Of a stretch of DNA of 64,000 nucleotides, positions 36,818-47,742 are shown in pieces. Position 1 is the first letter of the stretch. Every line of letters starts with the position of its first letter. Both the position numbers and the translations under genes were made by a program. The notes under the pieces are model-generated. The model did not search any database and was not told the origin of the DNA. It saw nothing but the letters and a program-made list of their open reading frames with translations. Source of the DNA: Misgurnus anguillicaudatus (taxonomy: Eukaryota; Chordata; Actinopteri; Cypriniformes; Cobitidae); the NCBI RefSeq assembly GCF_027580225.2, contig NC_073346.2, forward strand, positions 10,566,001 to 10,630,000, read 5' to 3'.

Positions 36818-37798
36818 TGATACTCCACACAATACACAATATTCACAGCAAATTCTTACTGGTGGGGGAAAGGGTTAATCAGTCAGGTGTATTTATATAG
36901 GAAACAGCCGCCCAGCATCACCAGTTCACTTCTTCTATTGCAGGGCTTTCTCTTCGGCCTAGGGAGGGATTTCCGACAACACTGGCACAGCACAACACTA
37001 CAATTCTTCAGGTGTACACGCGTCAAAAAGACTCACCCACTGCACTCACACACTCACAGTGAATTAGGGTCAGAATCACCATGTTGGGCCGATTAATAGT
37101 CCTGAATAGTTGAAAGAGTCAGTGCGGAGGATGACCATATGGGAACGTAAAGACCACGACCTTTAAACATACTCCTTCCTTTTCTCAATGCGTTTTCGGT
37201 GACTTCTCAATGTACACAATCTCTTAAGGTAAATAGTGCATGTCAACACAATTGCTTCAAGAGGGATGCTTTAATACTTAGCTCCGTTTGTCTTCAGCCC
37301 AATCCTCTGTTTTAACTTCGCCCAGTCTGCAATATCCAAAATAATACATCTCTCCAAGCACACCGATCGCTCCGTCTCACCCACAGCGTTCGCCGGAATA
37401 AACTTCACGCAATTCTCATCTTCTTCAGCCCCGTACTCTTTCCGCTTCACTTCCTTGCGACCGCCGAATCAACAGGGCCTTCCGACTCCTTCTTAGAAGG
37501 CTTACGTTTCGTCCGTCCTTGGCTTCTCTTTGTTTGGACACTCGTCGTACTCACGGCTTCCGGCTTTCATTCGCCCATCCCCTTTCTACCGCACCCCAGC
37601 GGCCGCCCAGCGCGAGCTGCGGAAACTGGACCGTCTGAAAAAAACTCTGCCCCTCCGGTTTCTTGATGCCCCATTTATATGCCTCCTCTTCTCAGTAATA
37701 TCCAATCATCAATCGCCACGTTCGCTTTACCTGTTTGTAATAATCCCCAGAATTATTTCCGCCATTTTGGGTTCCGCTGTATAAGTCACTCCGTGACA
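36818..37798 (-). mobile_element. Candidate solo LTR, 981 bp
   Basis: Bounded TG ... CA (minus-strand TGTCACGGAGTGAC ... GGAGTATCA) and flanked by TATATT at 36812-36817 and 37799-37804. On the minus strand a TATAAA word (about 37675) with a G+C-richer downstream stretch resembles an LTR promoter. No internal retroviral sequence adjoins, so it would be a recombination-derived solo LTR. The flank is TA-rich, which weakens the duplication evidence; class (ERV or gypsy) cannot be told. Confidence 0.55.
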
Positions 37799-38250
37799 TA
37801 TATTTTCAAAGTCCTGGAATCTTTTGGGGTTTGGGGTGTTTTTGTTTCATGGATACAGTTGTTGTATAGAGGAGCTTCAATAATGCTTATGATGTTGGGC
37901 CACCTCAACTTTCTGGAGGTTTACATTGGGGAAGAGAAGGAATAAAGGTTCTCTGATTATTTCTAGGAGTAGAAAGCTATTTGTTATTAGTCAAACTCCA
38001 AAACACCCTGAATTTGAAGTGGACGGATACTGTAACATTAAGGTTTCTTAATTTAAATAATCCTTAAATATCCTTGGTGTCTCGAAATGCAGTTATGATG
38101 CGTTTGTCTTTTTGGTTGTCACAATCCTGCGTTTCATGCGCACGGACACACACAATTAAAACAGATCCACAAACCACCAACAGACATGCTGCGCTGTTTA
38201 TAATGTATGTTTTGACATTTCTTTTGGTCATGACAGTCATAATACATCTA

Positions 38251-38490
38251 GGGGCGGTTTCCCGGACAGGGATTAGACTAGTCCTAGACTAAAATAAATG
38301 TAAGAGCTGTCCAAACTGAAAACAACTTGCAGTAACATATCTTAAAATACATCAGTGCCATTTGATTTGCCTTAAAATGCATGCCAGAAATGTTTTTTAG
38401 TAAGGCATGTTTGTAAAATCTAGTTATATTTCCTAATTAAACTAAGGCCTAGTCCTGGTTTAAGATAATCCCTGTCCGGGAAACCACCCC
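38251..38490. mobile_element. 240-bp Harbinger-type MITE (GGGGCGGTTTCCCGGACAG ends)
   Basis: Ends GGGGCGGTTTCCCGGACAGG and inverted GGGGTGGTTTCCCGGACAGG, with CTA at 38248-38250 and 38491-38493. Sister of 32788-33026. Confidence 0.88.
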
Positions 38491-38983
38491 CTAGTTTAGT
38501 TGTAAAGGGTCATGTTTGCCCACTTGCCTTTAATTTATGTGGCATTTTTATTAATCTTTTCTTACCCAAAGCCCTTGGTTATTTTCAAACCTGAGGTGCG
38601 AACACATCAAATGTTAAATGACTGCAAAATGTATACAGTATAAGGTTCTTATTTCTTATTGAATAGAATAGTTAACCTTGAAAGAATCTAATATGAAACC
38701 ATCGCATTGTATCATCAGTCATTGAACCCTCACCTTTCATTGTAATCCTAAGAGCAACAGATAAAGCACAATGGCCGTGATCTGCCCTTTAGTGTCTGAT
38801 ATCAGTATTAGCTTTACATAATGAGATGCAATCACAAAATAATGTGATACTCAACCCGTTATAATGGATTAGTATTTCATTATGATGAATTAGTGTTTCA
38901 TTATTACAAATTACTATCTTGAAATAACGAGATGGGTATTTTTTATTTTTCATGACATGCGGTTCAGAGCCCCCGTATAGTTT

Positions 38984-39770
38984 AACATGATGCCAGTGTC
39001 AAGAGGACAAAAGCACCCCGATTAATTATTTGTTTTTTGACCTGTAATGCATATGATTAGAAACTCCTTATAACTTTTATAAACAAAAAAGGGCAGCTCA
39101 TTATGCAAGAAGCAAAACTGGGCACATTTGGGTCTTCCCTTAGTAACGTGTATTTACTTTGTCTGCTAACATTATCCATAATAATTTCACACTCTTTTAC
39201 ATCATCTAATGTGTGCTTTCACAGATGCAAGTTTTACAAATGTTTCTCAATGGGTTTAATAATTTATAGTGCAGTAACTTGTTAATTAGTAATATTTCCT
39301 TGTCTCTTAGTGTTATGGTATTTTAGTTTTACATTGAACTATGTTGGACTTTTGCTGGAAAGTTTATTTCCTGTTCAGTTTGTGTCATGTTTCCCTATTC
39401 CTGCCTTTTTTAATATCCATAATAATTAATTAAACTCATGTATTTCTTGTTACCTCTTGTTAACCCCAATGTTTTTAAATGCAGTGTTTCCTTTATTAGT
39501 TGCCTGGTATTGTTTTAGTGTTATGGGCTGTGTCTGAGATCATCTTCTTCCATACTTTATAGTAGACAAAAAGCAGTATGCAAGGGTAGTATGTCCGAAT
39601 TCATAGTATTCCAAAAGCAGTAGGTGAAAGTACCTGGTTGACCTACTTCATCCGTCAAGATCTCAAAGTATTCATTCGTTTGACACTTTACTCTTCGTGA
39701 GCCCCCGGCGTTGTTTTATTAAAAAATGTCCAAAAGCAGTAATGCGGCTTTATTCAAATGCAAATACATA
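38984..39770. other. Intergenic; MITE-like segment about 39535-39710
   Basis: The segment with TTCCATACTTTATAGTAGAC and AGTAGTATGTCCGAATTC is a variant of a common fish repeat also glimpsed near 36240. No gene evidence. Confidence 0.4.
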
Positions 39771-41840
39771 CAGTATGTAACAAAAGTGAGTACACCCCTC
39801 ACATTTCAGCAAATGTTTTAGTATATCTTCTTAAGAGACAATACTAAATAGAATTTGGATATATTTTAGAGTAGTCATTGTGCTGCTTGTATAGCAGTAT
39901 TGATTTGCTGTCCTCTGAAAATAACAAACAGCCATTAATGTCAAAATAGGTGGCAACAAAAGTTAGTACATCTTAAGTTATAATAGATGTATATCGTTTA
40001 ACCATGCAAAGCCACATGTCTTATTCATCATGTTCATGTTACAAAGTGTGTATCTTGTATTAGAGCACCTAAAATTCTCTCATACTGACCACTGGATTTT
40101 AAACATGACACATCATGGCAAAGGACTCTCTGAGGATTTGAGAATTGGCCTAGGCCAGTGATTCTCAAAGTGTGGTATGCGTACCACTAGTGATATGCGA
40201 GCTCTCACCTAGTGGTACGCCTAGGAATCGGTGAAAAAACGAGTTTGCCTGCCTGGTAAGTCTTAACATTAAATGATAAACTAACTTGGTTTGCTGTCTT
40301 TGCTGGGAAAGCAGAGTCAGTACTGAATGTTAGGCTCCTCTCGAACCTACGTTTAAAACTTTATTAAATGTTAAAACTAAGGCTGTCAGCATTAACGCAT
40401 GCAATTCTTTAATCTTTAACACATTAAAATCAGTCAGACCACCACCACTTTCCCAGGGCTTGACTCTGCAGGCACAAGGATTGTTTTTAGTGCTGTGAGA
40501 ACCCTGTAACGACGGTCGACGTCCGTGAGTCTTTCGAAAGAATACGTAGTATCTCGCAAAACTTTGGCGTGAACAGTATGCGCTGTGCATTAAGACGAAC
40601 ACACAAGAATGCGCGTGGATCTGGTTTGCCTGTGTGTGTGAAGCGTGGGACGTCTGAATGTGACAGATGCTTTGCCAAAACAACTATGCGTGACACAGAG
40701 TCCACTTCAAAGTCGGGGAGCAAAGATTGCTGTGGAGTTTAGTAATCAATAATAAATCTGTATTAAATGCTCCCACTAATTATTACTAATGATTATTTTT
40801 GTGTGCCATATTATCACCATTCATATATGCAACCAAAGAGTTTACTAATGGAGCACAACATTGTTAACAAGAACATCAAATTCCTCATAAATTCTAGTGA
40901 CTTATTTTTACTTTCAAAATCCACCACATTGATGTATTTACATTTAAATGCACAAACTGACTGAATTTGTTCACTCTGATGGTTTACTTTGTGGCACGTT
41001 GATATTTAACAAAAAATGTTCAACAAAAATATTAGTATATTCTTAATTTTGCAAATTAACAAGTAGGGTTTGATTAATCTGAAATTATATTTAAGTACAG
41101 CTTTTTAACATTTAAGTACAGTAATGTTTTTATTTAACTTTTAGGCTTATTTAATTTAATCATTAATCTTATTTCCTTGTAGCACAGTCCAGTGTTAATG
41201 TTCAAACTCTGTAATGGTTGGCTGACAATAATGAATATCTGTACAAGTAATACAAATAATAAATATTCTTATAGGAATAAAACTTTTTTTTTTAACTTTG
41301 CATAGCTCTGAATAGTAAGGCTAATGAATTGACTAATGAATTTTAACGTTGGTCATTATAGTGGTACTTGGGGAGACCATTTTTTCCGAGGTGGTACTGG
41401 GTGTAAAAAGTTTGAGAACCAATGGCCTAGGCTATAAGGCGATTGGTAACAACCTGAAACTGAGTTACAGTAGAGGGGCCAGGGACATACAGAGGCTTTC
41501 CAAGACAAGAACAGGACATGCAAGGGTCGATCAAAGAAGTTGAGTCCTTGTGCTGTGTGTCAGGTGCAGAAGTTGGCTTCAAAAACAAACACATGAATGC
41601 TTCCAAAATTGCTTTACATGTTACATAAAGAGTGGTCAGATTGGTCAGCAACAATTATGTTTGAATGGCTGTCGTCCCAGAAGGAAGCCTGTTCTGAAGC
41701 TGTCTCACAAGAAAGCCAACAAACAGTTTGCTGAAGACAATATGTTCAACAGCATGATTTACTGGAACTATGTCTTGTGGTCTGATGAGATATAACTTAA
41801 ACATTAACTTGTTTGGCTGTGTTGTGACAGCTATTTTTTT
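39771..41840 (+). pseudogene. Tc1-like transposon relic, split by a hAT
   Basis: Left TIR CAGTATGTAACAAAAGTGAG follows a TA at 39769. Transposase remains are readable from about 40130 across the inserted hAT: LGYKAIGNNLKLSYSR (helix-turn-helix), then IQRL, CRPRRKPVLKLSHKKANKQFAED and YWNYVLWSDE ... NLFG, which hold the first catalytic Asp region of the DDE domain. Reading frames change several times and the C-terminus and right TIR are missing. The hAT at 40156-41424 interrupts the helix-turn-helix part. Confidence 0.8.
40156..41424. mobile_element. hAT element with perfect 8-bp duplication, inside the Tc1 relic
   Basis: Left end CAGTGATTCTCAAAGTGTGG, right end TTTTTGAGAACCAATG in inverted relation (CATTGGTTCTCAAA). 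The octamer GCCTAGGC, itself palindromic, flanks both sides (40148-40155, 41425-41432). TGGTACTTGGGG/ACCACTAG subterminal words agree with Charlie-like fish hATs. No transposase seen; internal ORFs are short. Confidence 0.85.
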
Positions 41841-42020
41841 TTACAAATTTTTAGTAGTAAGCAGGGCCGGAGTGGGGCCACTTTTCAGCCCGGGAGTTTC
41901 AGGCCCAAGACCGGCCCACTTTTTCCATAGTGTTATTAAAAAAAAATTCAAATTGGACAAATAAAGCAACAGTTCAGCTCTTACTATAGTTTTTATTAAT
42001 ATCATGGTAAAACAAATAAG

Positions 42021-42193
42021 TGTTGTGTATGTAGTAGAAAACAAAGCAGTCACAGTCCAGGTTAACTATATTCTCTTTACTCAACTTCCTCACACACGGT
42101 TCTCTTCATCTCCTTCATACATACGTATTCTGTTGAATAACATGGGTGCATAGCGCCACTAACTGGGCAGGAGGTGTATTGCACTATACCACA
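42021..42193 (-). repeat. 3' LTR of the gypsy element
   Basis: TGTTGTGTATGTAGTAG ... CACTATACCACA on the + strand. In element orientation this is the downstream LTR; a short purine-rich tract (GAGAGGAATA, just beyond 42193) would serve as polypurine primer site. Confidence 0.95.
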
Positions 42194-42478
42194 TATTCCT
42201 CTCTTGTAAGAAATAAAACTCTGTACTGTAGCACCAAAATGTCAGTACTTCATGAACAATATATGTAAACTGAAACAACAAAAATTGTAGAAAATAATAA
42301 TCTCACATGAAGAACAGAATCCACAGGTATTATCAGATCTAGCCTAGCATGTAAATGGAAAGTCTAATCAGTAAGTCAAAATTCAAACTTATGACAAATA
42401 TACTAGTAAATGAACTGTAGATACAATCTTCAGGGAACAGAGACAAAATAAACATGTTCACATCACTTTTTTTTTTTT

Positions 42479-44065
42479 TTAAATCACATAGTCTCTGGAC
42501 CATACCGGGGCATGTCGCATCCTTGGAACTCTTGGAGAGAGGGGAAGGGATTGCACAGTTTCGGGTGGTTCAGAGGTGCTTGGCAGCAAACAAGCATCAT
42601 CAGGCTGTGATGTAGGAACACTTGAAGTGGTGGGGGGTGTAGGTGCAAGGTGGATGGCATTCCACACTTTTCCATCTGATAACAGATAAGTAGCAGGACC
42701 TTTCTGGGCTACCACTTTAAAAGGTTGGGTGAACTTAGAACATCCTTTCGCAATGAACCCAGGCTTGCGGAAACGTACAGAAGATCCAACTTGGAAAGTG
42801 GATGGTTTTGCACTACGTCGTTTGTCTGTATACCGTTTTGTTTTCAGTTGCTTCATCTGGATGTTTTGTTTCAGGTTTGTATGCTCTGAAAGAGGCAATG
42901 TGGAGTGGAGACCTCTGATATGCAGCTTTGTATTGAGTGGTCTACCATGCAGCAGCTCGGCAGGAGACACTGAGGTCATGGCATGAGGAGTGGCTCTGTA
43001 TGTGTGCAAAAACTCAGTGACAAAGGCTTTCACAGGTTTACCGTCGATGTTGGCTGTCTGTAAGCAGTCCTTAAATACTCTGTTGAATCGTTCTATTTCC
43101 CCATTTGCTTGTGGGTAATACACGGAGCTGCGGCAATGCTTGATATCTCTGTCAGCAAGGAAGGATTCAAACTGAGCTGAAACAAACTGAGGGCCATTGT
43201 CAGTGACCAGTTCGAGTGGATTTCCTTCTCTACTAAACACAGTGGCAAGAAAGTTCATAACAGTAATTGAGGTAATACCTGAGCTGAAGGCAATCTCAGG
43301 CCATCGGCTATAGTAGTCAATGAGAGTTATTGCAAAACGGCAGTCAGGAGGTGCAGCTTGAATAGGTCCCACGATATCCACAGCTACCTTTTCCCAGGCT
43401 GCAGACGGAGTAGGCACAGGTTGTAGCGGGGCAGCACGGGTGATAGCAGTTTTGTCATGCTGCAGGCAGGTAGAGCATGATTTAATGGCAGACTCAACCT
43501 GTGAATCTATGCCAGGCCACCAATACAAGTCTCGCAGTCTTTGTTTTGTGCGAACAATCCCTTGGTGTGTGTCATGAGCTAACTGAATGAGCTTTGATTG
43601 CAGAGCTTGTGGTACAATCACACGATGAGTGCCGCGAATTATGTAACTATCCTGCACAGCCAGTTCATTCTGGATACGAAAGTAAGGTGTGATGACAGGG
43701 TCTAGGTTTTTTGCACTCCTAGGCCATCCTTTAGAAATGTAGAATCTCACCTTCTGTAGCACAGGGCATGCATCACAGGCTCTTGAGAGCTCTTCAGCAG
43801 TGACAGCTGCAAAGTCAGCTGACACAACAGCCACCATCTCCAGCTCAGGATCTTGATGTTCTTCTGTAATGGGAAGAGGCAGACGTGACAAGCAATCGGC
43901 TGTAACATTCTCTCGCCCTGGTTTGTATTCAATGTTGTAATTAAAACACAACAAGCGAGCAGACCATCGGGCTATTCTCATGCCTGCACGTCCAAGGCCT
44001 TTGGTTGAGAGTAAGGTAGTCAGAGGGCTGTGGTCCGTTCTTAAAGTAAAGTGACGACCCCACAA
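42479..44065 (-). CDS. Gypsy pol, second part: end of RNase H, integrase
   Basis: Begins within RNase H (FTLRTDHSPL ... GRENVTADCLSRLP), followed by an H2C2 zinc-binding region (HDTHQGIVRTKQRL ... CSTCLQHD at about residues 168-205), the integrase core with an Asp in VDIVGPI, LVTDNGPQF and the Glu of EIERFNR, then a basic C-terminal tail ending RDYVI. It overlaps the upstream ORF by 25 bases in another frame. In related elements RNase H is not split, so the boundary at about 44050 is a break (net -1 mod 3) and not a gene border. Integrase makes the element's DNA insertion; it would act in the nucleus. No further frame damage was seen over 1.5 kb. Confidence 0.9.
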   Translation of the reverse strand: MWGRHFTLRTDHSPLTTLLSTKGLGRAGMRIARWSARLLCFNYNIEYKPGRENVTADCLSRLPLPITEEHQDPELEMVAVVSADFAAVTAEELSRACDACPVLQKVRFYISKGWPRSAKNLDPVITPYFRIQNELAVQDSYIIRGTHRVIVPQALQSKLIQLAHDTHQGIVRTKQRLRDLYWWPGIDSQVESAIKSCSTCLQHDKTAITRAAPLQPVPTPSAAWEKVAVDIVGPIQAAPPDCRFAITLIDYYSRWPEIAFSSGITSITVMNFLATVFSREGNPLELVTDNGPQFVSAQFESFLADRDIKHCRSSVYYPQANGEIERFNRVFKDCLQTANIDGKPVKAFVTEFLHTYRATPHAMTSVSPAELLHGRPLNTKLHIRGLHSTLPLSEHTNLKQNIQMKQLKTKRYTDKRRSAKPSTFQVGSSVRFRKPGFIAKGCSKFTQPFKVVAQKGPATYLLSDGKVWNAIHLAPTPPTTSSVPTSQPDDACLLPSTSEPPETVQSLPLSPRVPRMRHAPVWSRDYVI

Positions 44066-46434
44066 GTAAGTGCGCCCTTTTCAGTCGCCCAGACACACGC
44101 TAAGGCCTCTTTTTCAATTGTAGAGTACCTGCGTTCACACTCGGTCAGTGCTCTAGAAGCGAATGCAACTGTCTGTTCTGTATGGCCCTGGATCTGTGTC
44201 AGCACAGCACCAATGCCGTAATCTGATGCGTCGGTGGTGACGACTGTCGGCAAGGAAGGGTTGAACAAGGCAAGAGCAGGGCTTGTAGCTATTATGTCTT
44301 TAACACGGGAGAAGTTTTCCTGAGCCTCATCAGTCCAATGGAAACCAGTAGACTTACGAAGTAGAGCACGAAGAGGTTCAACAAGTGTGGCATAATTGGG
44401 AATGAACTTTGAATACCACGCAGTCAGGCCAAGAAAAGAACGTAGTGACTGAGCGTCATGAGGAGGGGGAGCTTGAACCACAGCTTGGACATGGTCAGGG
44501 TCGGGTTGTAGGCCAGAGGCAGAAATGAGATGCCCCAGAAAGGACAACTCAGACTTTCTGAAGTGGCATTTAGCGGTGTTCAGCTTCAACCCACTCTCTT
44601 GTAGGCAGTGAAGGACAGCTTTCAGTCTCGTGTCATGAAGTTCAGGCGTCTCAGCATATACTATGATGTCGTCTAGATAGCATTGCACACCTTTTTTATC
44701 TGTCAGAATCTGAGACATCATCCGTTGGAAGGCACTAGGTGCTGAGGCCAAGCCGTATGGGACCCTTGTAAAACGAAAAAGTCCGTCATGCGTTATAAAC
44801 GCTGTAAGGTCTCTGCTGCTTGGGTGTAACTGGACTTGATGGTAGGCATTTTGCAAATCGATTGTGGAGAACATTGTTGCACCACGGAGCTCAGTAAAGA
44901 CTTCTTCGATGTGTGGCAAAGGGTGACTGTCTATCACCACCGCTCTGTTTGGCTCACGTAAATCCACACAAAGACGAATGCCACCAGTCTTTTTCTTCAC
45001 AACCACCAGAGGAGACACCCAGGCAGACGAGTCAACTCTCTCTATGACGCCTTCTGTTTCGAGTCTTTTCAACTCCTCTGAAACAGCATTACGAACAGCA
45101 AATGGCAGTCTGCGAAGTTTCTGCTGAACTGGGGGCACATCAGAATGCATTTTAACTTTGTGGGTAAATCCAGTACCAATGCCTAAAGCCTCAGTGTTGT
45201 TAACAGCAGTTCGATCCTCTGCTGGTGAGGCAGGTGGTTCAATATGTCCATCTTGAATTTGAAGGCGCAGAGCAGTGAAAAGATCCATTCCGAGCAAAGA
45301 TGTCCCATCACGGACAATGTAGAAGTCTGTTTGTGTGCTATGGTTGCAGTATGTAACAGTAAGGTTAAGGCATCCAAGGACAGGAATAGGTTTCTTCATG
45401 TAGGTCACTAGACGTACTGTAGGCTTTTTAAGGGGCATATGCAGGAACGTCTGGCGGTAAACATGCTCTGGAAGGATGGAAACTGCTGACCCTGTGTCTA
45501 CAAGCAAATCTGTGTTAAGTAACTGTCCATCTTTTACATGAAGAGACACAGTACAGGTAAGGCGTTTTGTCTGTGACACAGTGGAAGTAGGAGTAATATT
45601 TAAGACCGTAAGATCTGGCACAGTAACTTCTTGCACATTGCATGTGGAAGCTGAACTGCGACACACTTTGGCAAAGTGTCCTATTTTTCCACAATGGTTG
45701 CATTTTGCATGTTTAGCAGGACATGTTGGGTTGTTGGCTAGATGTGAACTGGATCCACAACGGTAACAAGTCTTGCGTTGGGCAGTGTGAGTAGGGCCAT
45801 TGTGTGTGCGTGTTGCATTTGATTTCGTTGTCGTTCTACGTTTATGTGTGGCAGCACCACCTCTTGATTGAACGAATTTGACTGGAGCCTCAGCTGCGGG
45901 AGCCATCGCTTTCGCTTCAGCCACTGCATTTTCAATTTGGGACGCAATTGTAATTGCTTTCTGCAGTGTGAGATCTGTTTCTAAAAGTAGACGTTCTCTA
46001 ATACGTCCGGAGGACGTTTTTTCTATAATTTGATCCCTAATCATGTCATCAGCGAGAGCGCCAAAATCACAGTTCAGAAGCAAATCCCGTAATGCAGCAA
46101 CGTATTGAATAGTAGATTCGCCGTGCATCTGCGCACGCTGACGAAATGTATTCCTCTCCACAACCACGTTCACTTTCGGAACAAAAAAGGCTTGTAAAGC
46201 ATCACACGCAGACTTGTAAGTTGTACCGACATCCGGAAGTGTAAGAAAAATCCGCTGGCCTTCTGTGCCCAAACAATGAAGCAGCAGCGCACGTTTTCGC
46301 TTGTCTGGCATGTCGTTTGCAGTGAGCGCCAGGAGGTAATTCTCAAACATTTGTATCCAAGACTTATAGAAAATTGTCGGCTCACCAGGAGTGTCCAGGA
46401 AAGCTGGGGGTTGTGAAATTCCAAGAAAAGCCAT
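44041..46434 (-). CDS. Gypsy gag-pol, first part: gag, protease, RT, start of RNase H
   Basis: The first true ATG is at 46434, just inside the 5' LTR, giving MAFLGISQPPAF; the frame is open further upstream only through LTR sequence. Domains in order: a capsid-like gag of about 200 residues, two CCHC knuckles (CYRCGSSSHLANNPTC and CNHCGKIGHFAKVC), an aspartic protease (LLVDTGSAVSILP), RT with YLDDIIVY, and the opening of RNase H (VTTDASDYGIGAVL ... KEALACVWATEK). The frame then breaks and terminates at 44041. Gag and pol are in one frame, as in Mag-like elements, with no separate gag stop. Confidence 0.92.
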   Translation of the reverse strand: MAFLGISQPPAFLDTPGEPTIFYKSWIQMFENYLLALTANDMPDKRKRALLLHCLGTEGQRIFLTLPDVGTTYKSACDALQAFFVPKVNVVVERNTFRQRAQMHGESTIQYVAALRDLLLNCDFGALADDMIRDQIIEKTSSGRIRERLLLETDLTLQKAITIASQIENAVAEAKAMAPAAEAPVKFVQSRGGAATHKRRTTTKSNATRTHNGPTHTAQRKTCYRCGSSSHLANNPTCPAKHAKCNHCGKIGHFAKVCRSSASTCNVQEVTVPDLTVLNITPTSTVSQTKRLTCTVSLHVKDGQLLNTDLLVDTGSAVSILPEHVYRQTFLHMPLKKPTVRLVTYMKKPIPVLGCLNLTVTYCNHSTQTDFYIVRDGTSLLGMDLFTALRLQIQDGHIEPPASPAEDRTAVNNTEALGIGTGFTHKVKMHSDVPPVQQKLRRLPFAVRNAVSEELKRLETEGVIERVDSSAWVSPLVVVKKKTGGIRLCVDLREPNRAVVIDSHPLPHIEEVFTELRGATMFSTIDLQNAYHQVQLHPSSRDLTAFITHDGLFRFTRVPYGLASAPSAFQRMMSQILTDKKGVQCYLDDIIVYAETPELHDTRLKAVLHCLQESGLKLNTAKCHFRKSELSFLGHLISASGLQPDPDHVQAVVQAPPPHDAQSLRSFLGLTAWYSKFIPNYATLVEPLRALLRKSTGFHWTDEAQENFSRVKDIIATSPALALFNPSLPTVVTTDASDYGIGAVLTQIQGHTEQTVAFASRALTECERRYSTIEKEALACVWATEKGALTCGVVTLL

Positions 46435-46446
46435 TCCTCGTCGCCA
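46431..46446 (-). promoter_or_regulatory. tRNA primer-binding site of the gypsy element
   Basis: Three bases inside the 5' LTR the minus strand reads TGGCGACGAGGAATGG. This is complementary, with one extra base, to the CCA end of vertebrate tRNA-Ser(GCU) as I recall it. The gag ATG overlaps it. Confidence 0.7.
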
Positions 46447-46449
46447 ATA

Positions 46450-46622
46450 TGTTGTGTATGTAGTAGAAAACAAAGCAGTCACAGTCCAGGTTAACTATAT
46501 TCTCTTTACTCAACTTCCTCACACACGGTTCTCTTCATCTCCTTCATACATACGTATTCTGTTGAATAACATGGGTGCATAGCGCCACTAACTGGGCAGG
46601 AGGTGTATTGCACTATACCACA
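46450..46622 (-). repeat. 5' LTR of the gypsy element
   Basis: Base-for-base the same as 42021-42193 in my reading. In element orientation it is the promoter LTR. Confidence 0.95.
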
Positions 46623-46684
46623 ATAAGGTAAAAGTTAAATAATATTTCACTTAAGATGAGAAGTTAACAAAAATATTCCTCTGC

Positions 46685-46913
46685 ACTCTAAAAAGGCTGT
46701 GTTATTTTTGACCCATAATGGGTAAATATTGGACAGAACACATGCTGGGTTAAAAATAACCCAATGTTGGGTTGTTGTTATGCAACCATGGATTAATAAT
46801 AACCCAACAGTTGGGTTAAAACAACCCACCATTGGGTCAATTTTAACCCAGCAGCGTGTTCTGTCCAATATTTACCCATTATGGGTCAAAAATAATCCAG
46901 CCCTTTTTGGAGT
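46685..46913. mobile_element. 229-bp palindromic MITE (AACCCA/TGGGTT)
   Basis: ACTCTAAAAAGGCTGTGTTA at the left is mirrored by inverted ACTCCAAAAAGGGCTGGATTA at the right; arms of about 80 bp share TTTTTGACCCATAATGGG and TATTGGACAGAACA. The centre carries further AACCCA/TGGGTT hairpins. It lies in the hAT at 41862-47742. Confidence 0.8.
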
Positions 46914-47742
46914 CTATTCCACAAGAAAAGGTTGATAAATTATTAGATGATGATTATGATGAGATTATTAGATGATAAATTATTAGACTATGATTAATCA
47001 GATGCAAATAGAAATAAAAAAACCCAGTCCTAATTAAAAAAGAAAACAATTTGACATAAATATTGAATCCAATATTGGGTAAATATATAGCATAACAAGT
47101 GATTTATAAGCTTTTTTCGGCTGGTCATTTTTGACTGGTAACACAAAAGGGAACTGGCTTATCTACTGCTCAGAAGCTGCTTGCATAATACTTGCAAAGT
47201 CTATGAATCGCCATGTATAAACAAAAGGCTAATATTTTAACAAAAAATTTTTTTGGCTTGTAAATAGTTTGACAACGGCATTAGCCGAATAATTACGTTG
47301 CTAATGCTAATCATTACTAGGCTTATTTCTCTTTAAGTTACCTGTTGTTGTCACTTTTGTTTGTCCTCTTGAAAATAAATCTGCAAGTTTGGCACATTTG
47401 GCAGCATCCTCCTTCAATGGACTTTTTCTTCAACCTGTTTTACGCCCTCCTCCTCTCAGACGCGTATTGTTACGGTAGGGCCGGCCCAGCCTACCGGAGA
47501 AAAGTTTTCTGGGACGTGCTATGTACCGAACCAACTCTATGGGAGGGAAGGGGAAAACTCCCTCACATGGTACAACCCATGCAGAGGCTGCGCGCTATCA
47601 ATGCGAAACGTGTGAAGTGTCATTTAAGAGAAGATAGACTCACTAACATGACAAATGTAAAAAAAAAAAACTCCACCGGCCCAAAAGTGAAGCGGCCCAC
47701 CGGGAATTCTCCCGGTTCTCCCGATTACCCACCCCGGGCCTG

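Larger units (their letters stand above)
42021..46622 (-). mobile_element. Ty3/gypsy-type LTR retrotransposon, complete, identical LTRs
   Basis: 4,602 bp in minus orientation. Terminal direct repeats of 173 bp (42021-42193 and 46450-46622) begin TG and end CA and read as identical. The 5-bp ATAAG is duplicated at 42016-42020 and 46623-46627. Gag, protease, RT, RNase H and integrase signatures occur in that order, so integrase follows RT as in gypsy and unlike copia. No envelope-like ORF. Two zinc knuckles and short LTRs suggest the Mag-type group. Identical LTRs mean a very recent insertion. Confidence 0.95.
41862..47742. mobile_element. hAT element with perfect 8-bp duplication, carrying a gypsy and a MITE
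   Basis: Left end CAGGGCCGGAGTGGGG, right end inverted CAGGCCCGGGGTGGGT. GTAGTAAG occurs exactly at 41854-41861 and 47743-47750. Both arms contain GGCCC/GGGCCGG words (CCGGCCCACTTTT at left, CACCGGCCCAAAAGTG at right). Removing the nested LTR element and MITE leaves about 1 kb of non-coding element. Confidence 0.85.

Noticed and set aside
37530..37945. ORFs of 84-88 codons near 37.5-37.9 kb
   Set aside because: They lie inside or across the candidate solo LTR and have no domain.
44041..44065. Programmed ribosomal frameshift between the two gypsy ORFs
   Set aside because: The overlap lies in the middle of RNase H and not at a gag-pol junction, and gag and pol already share one frame upstream.
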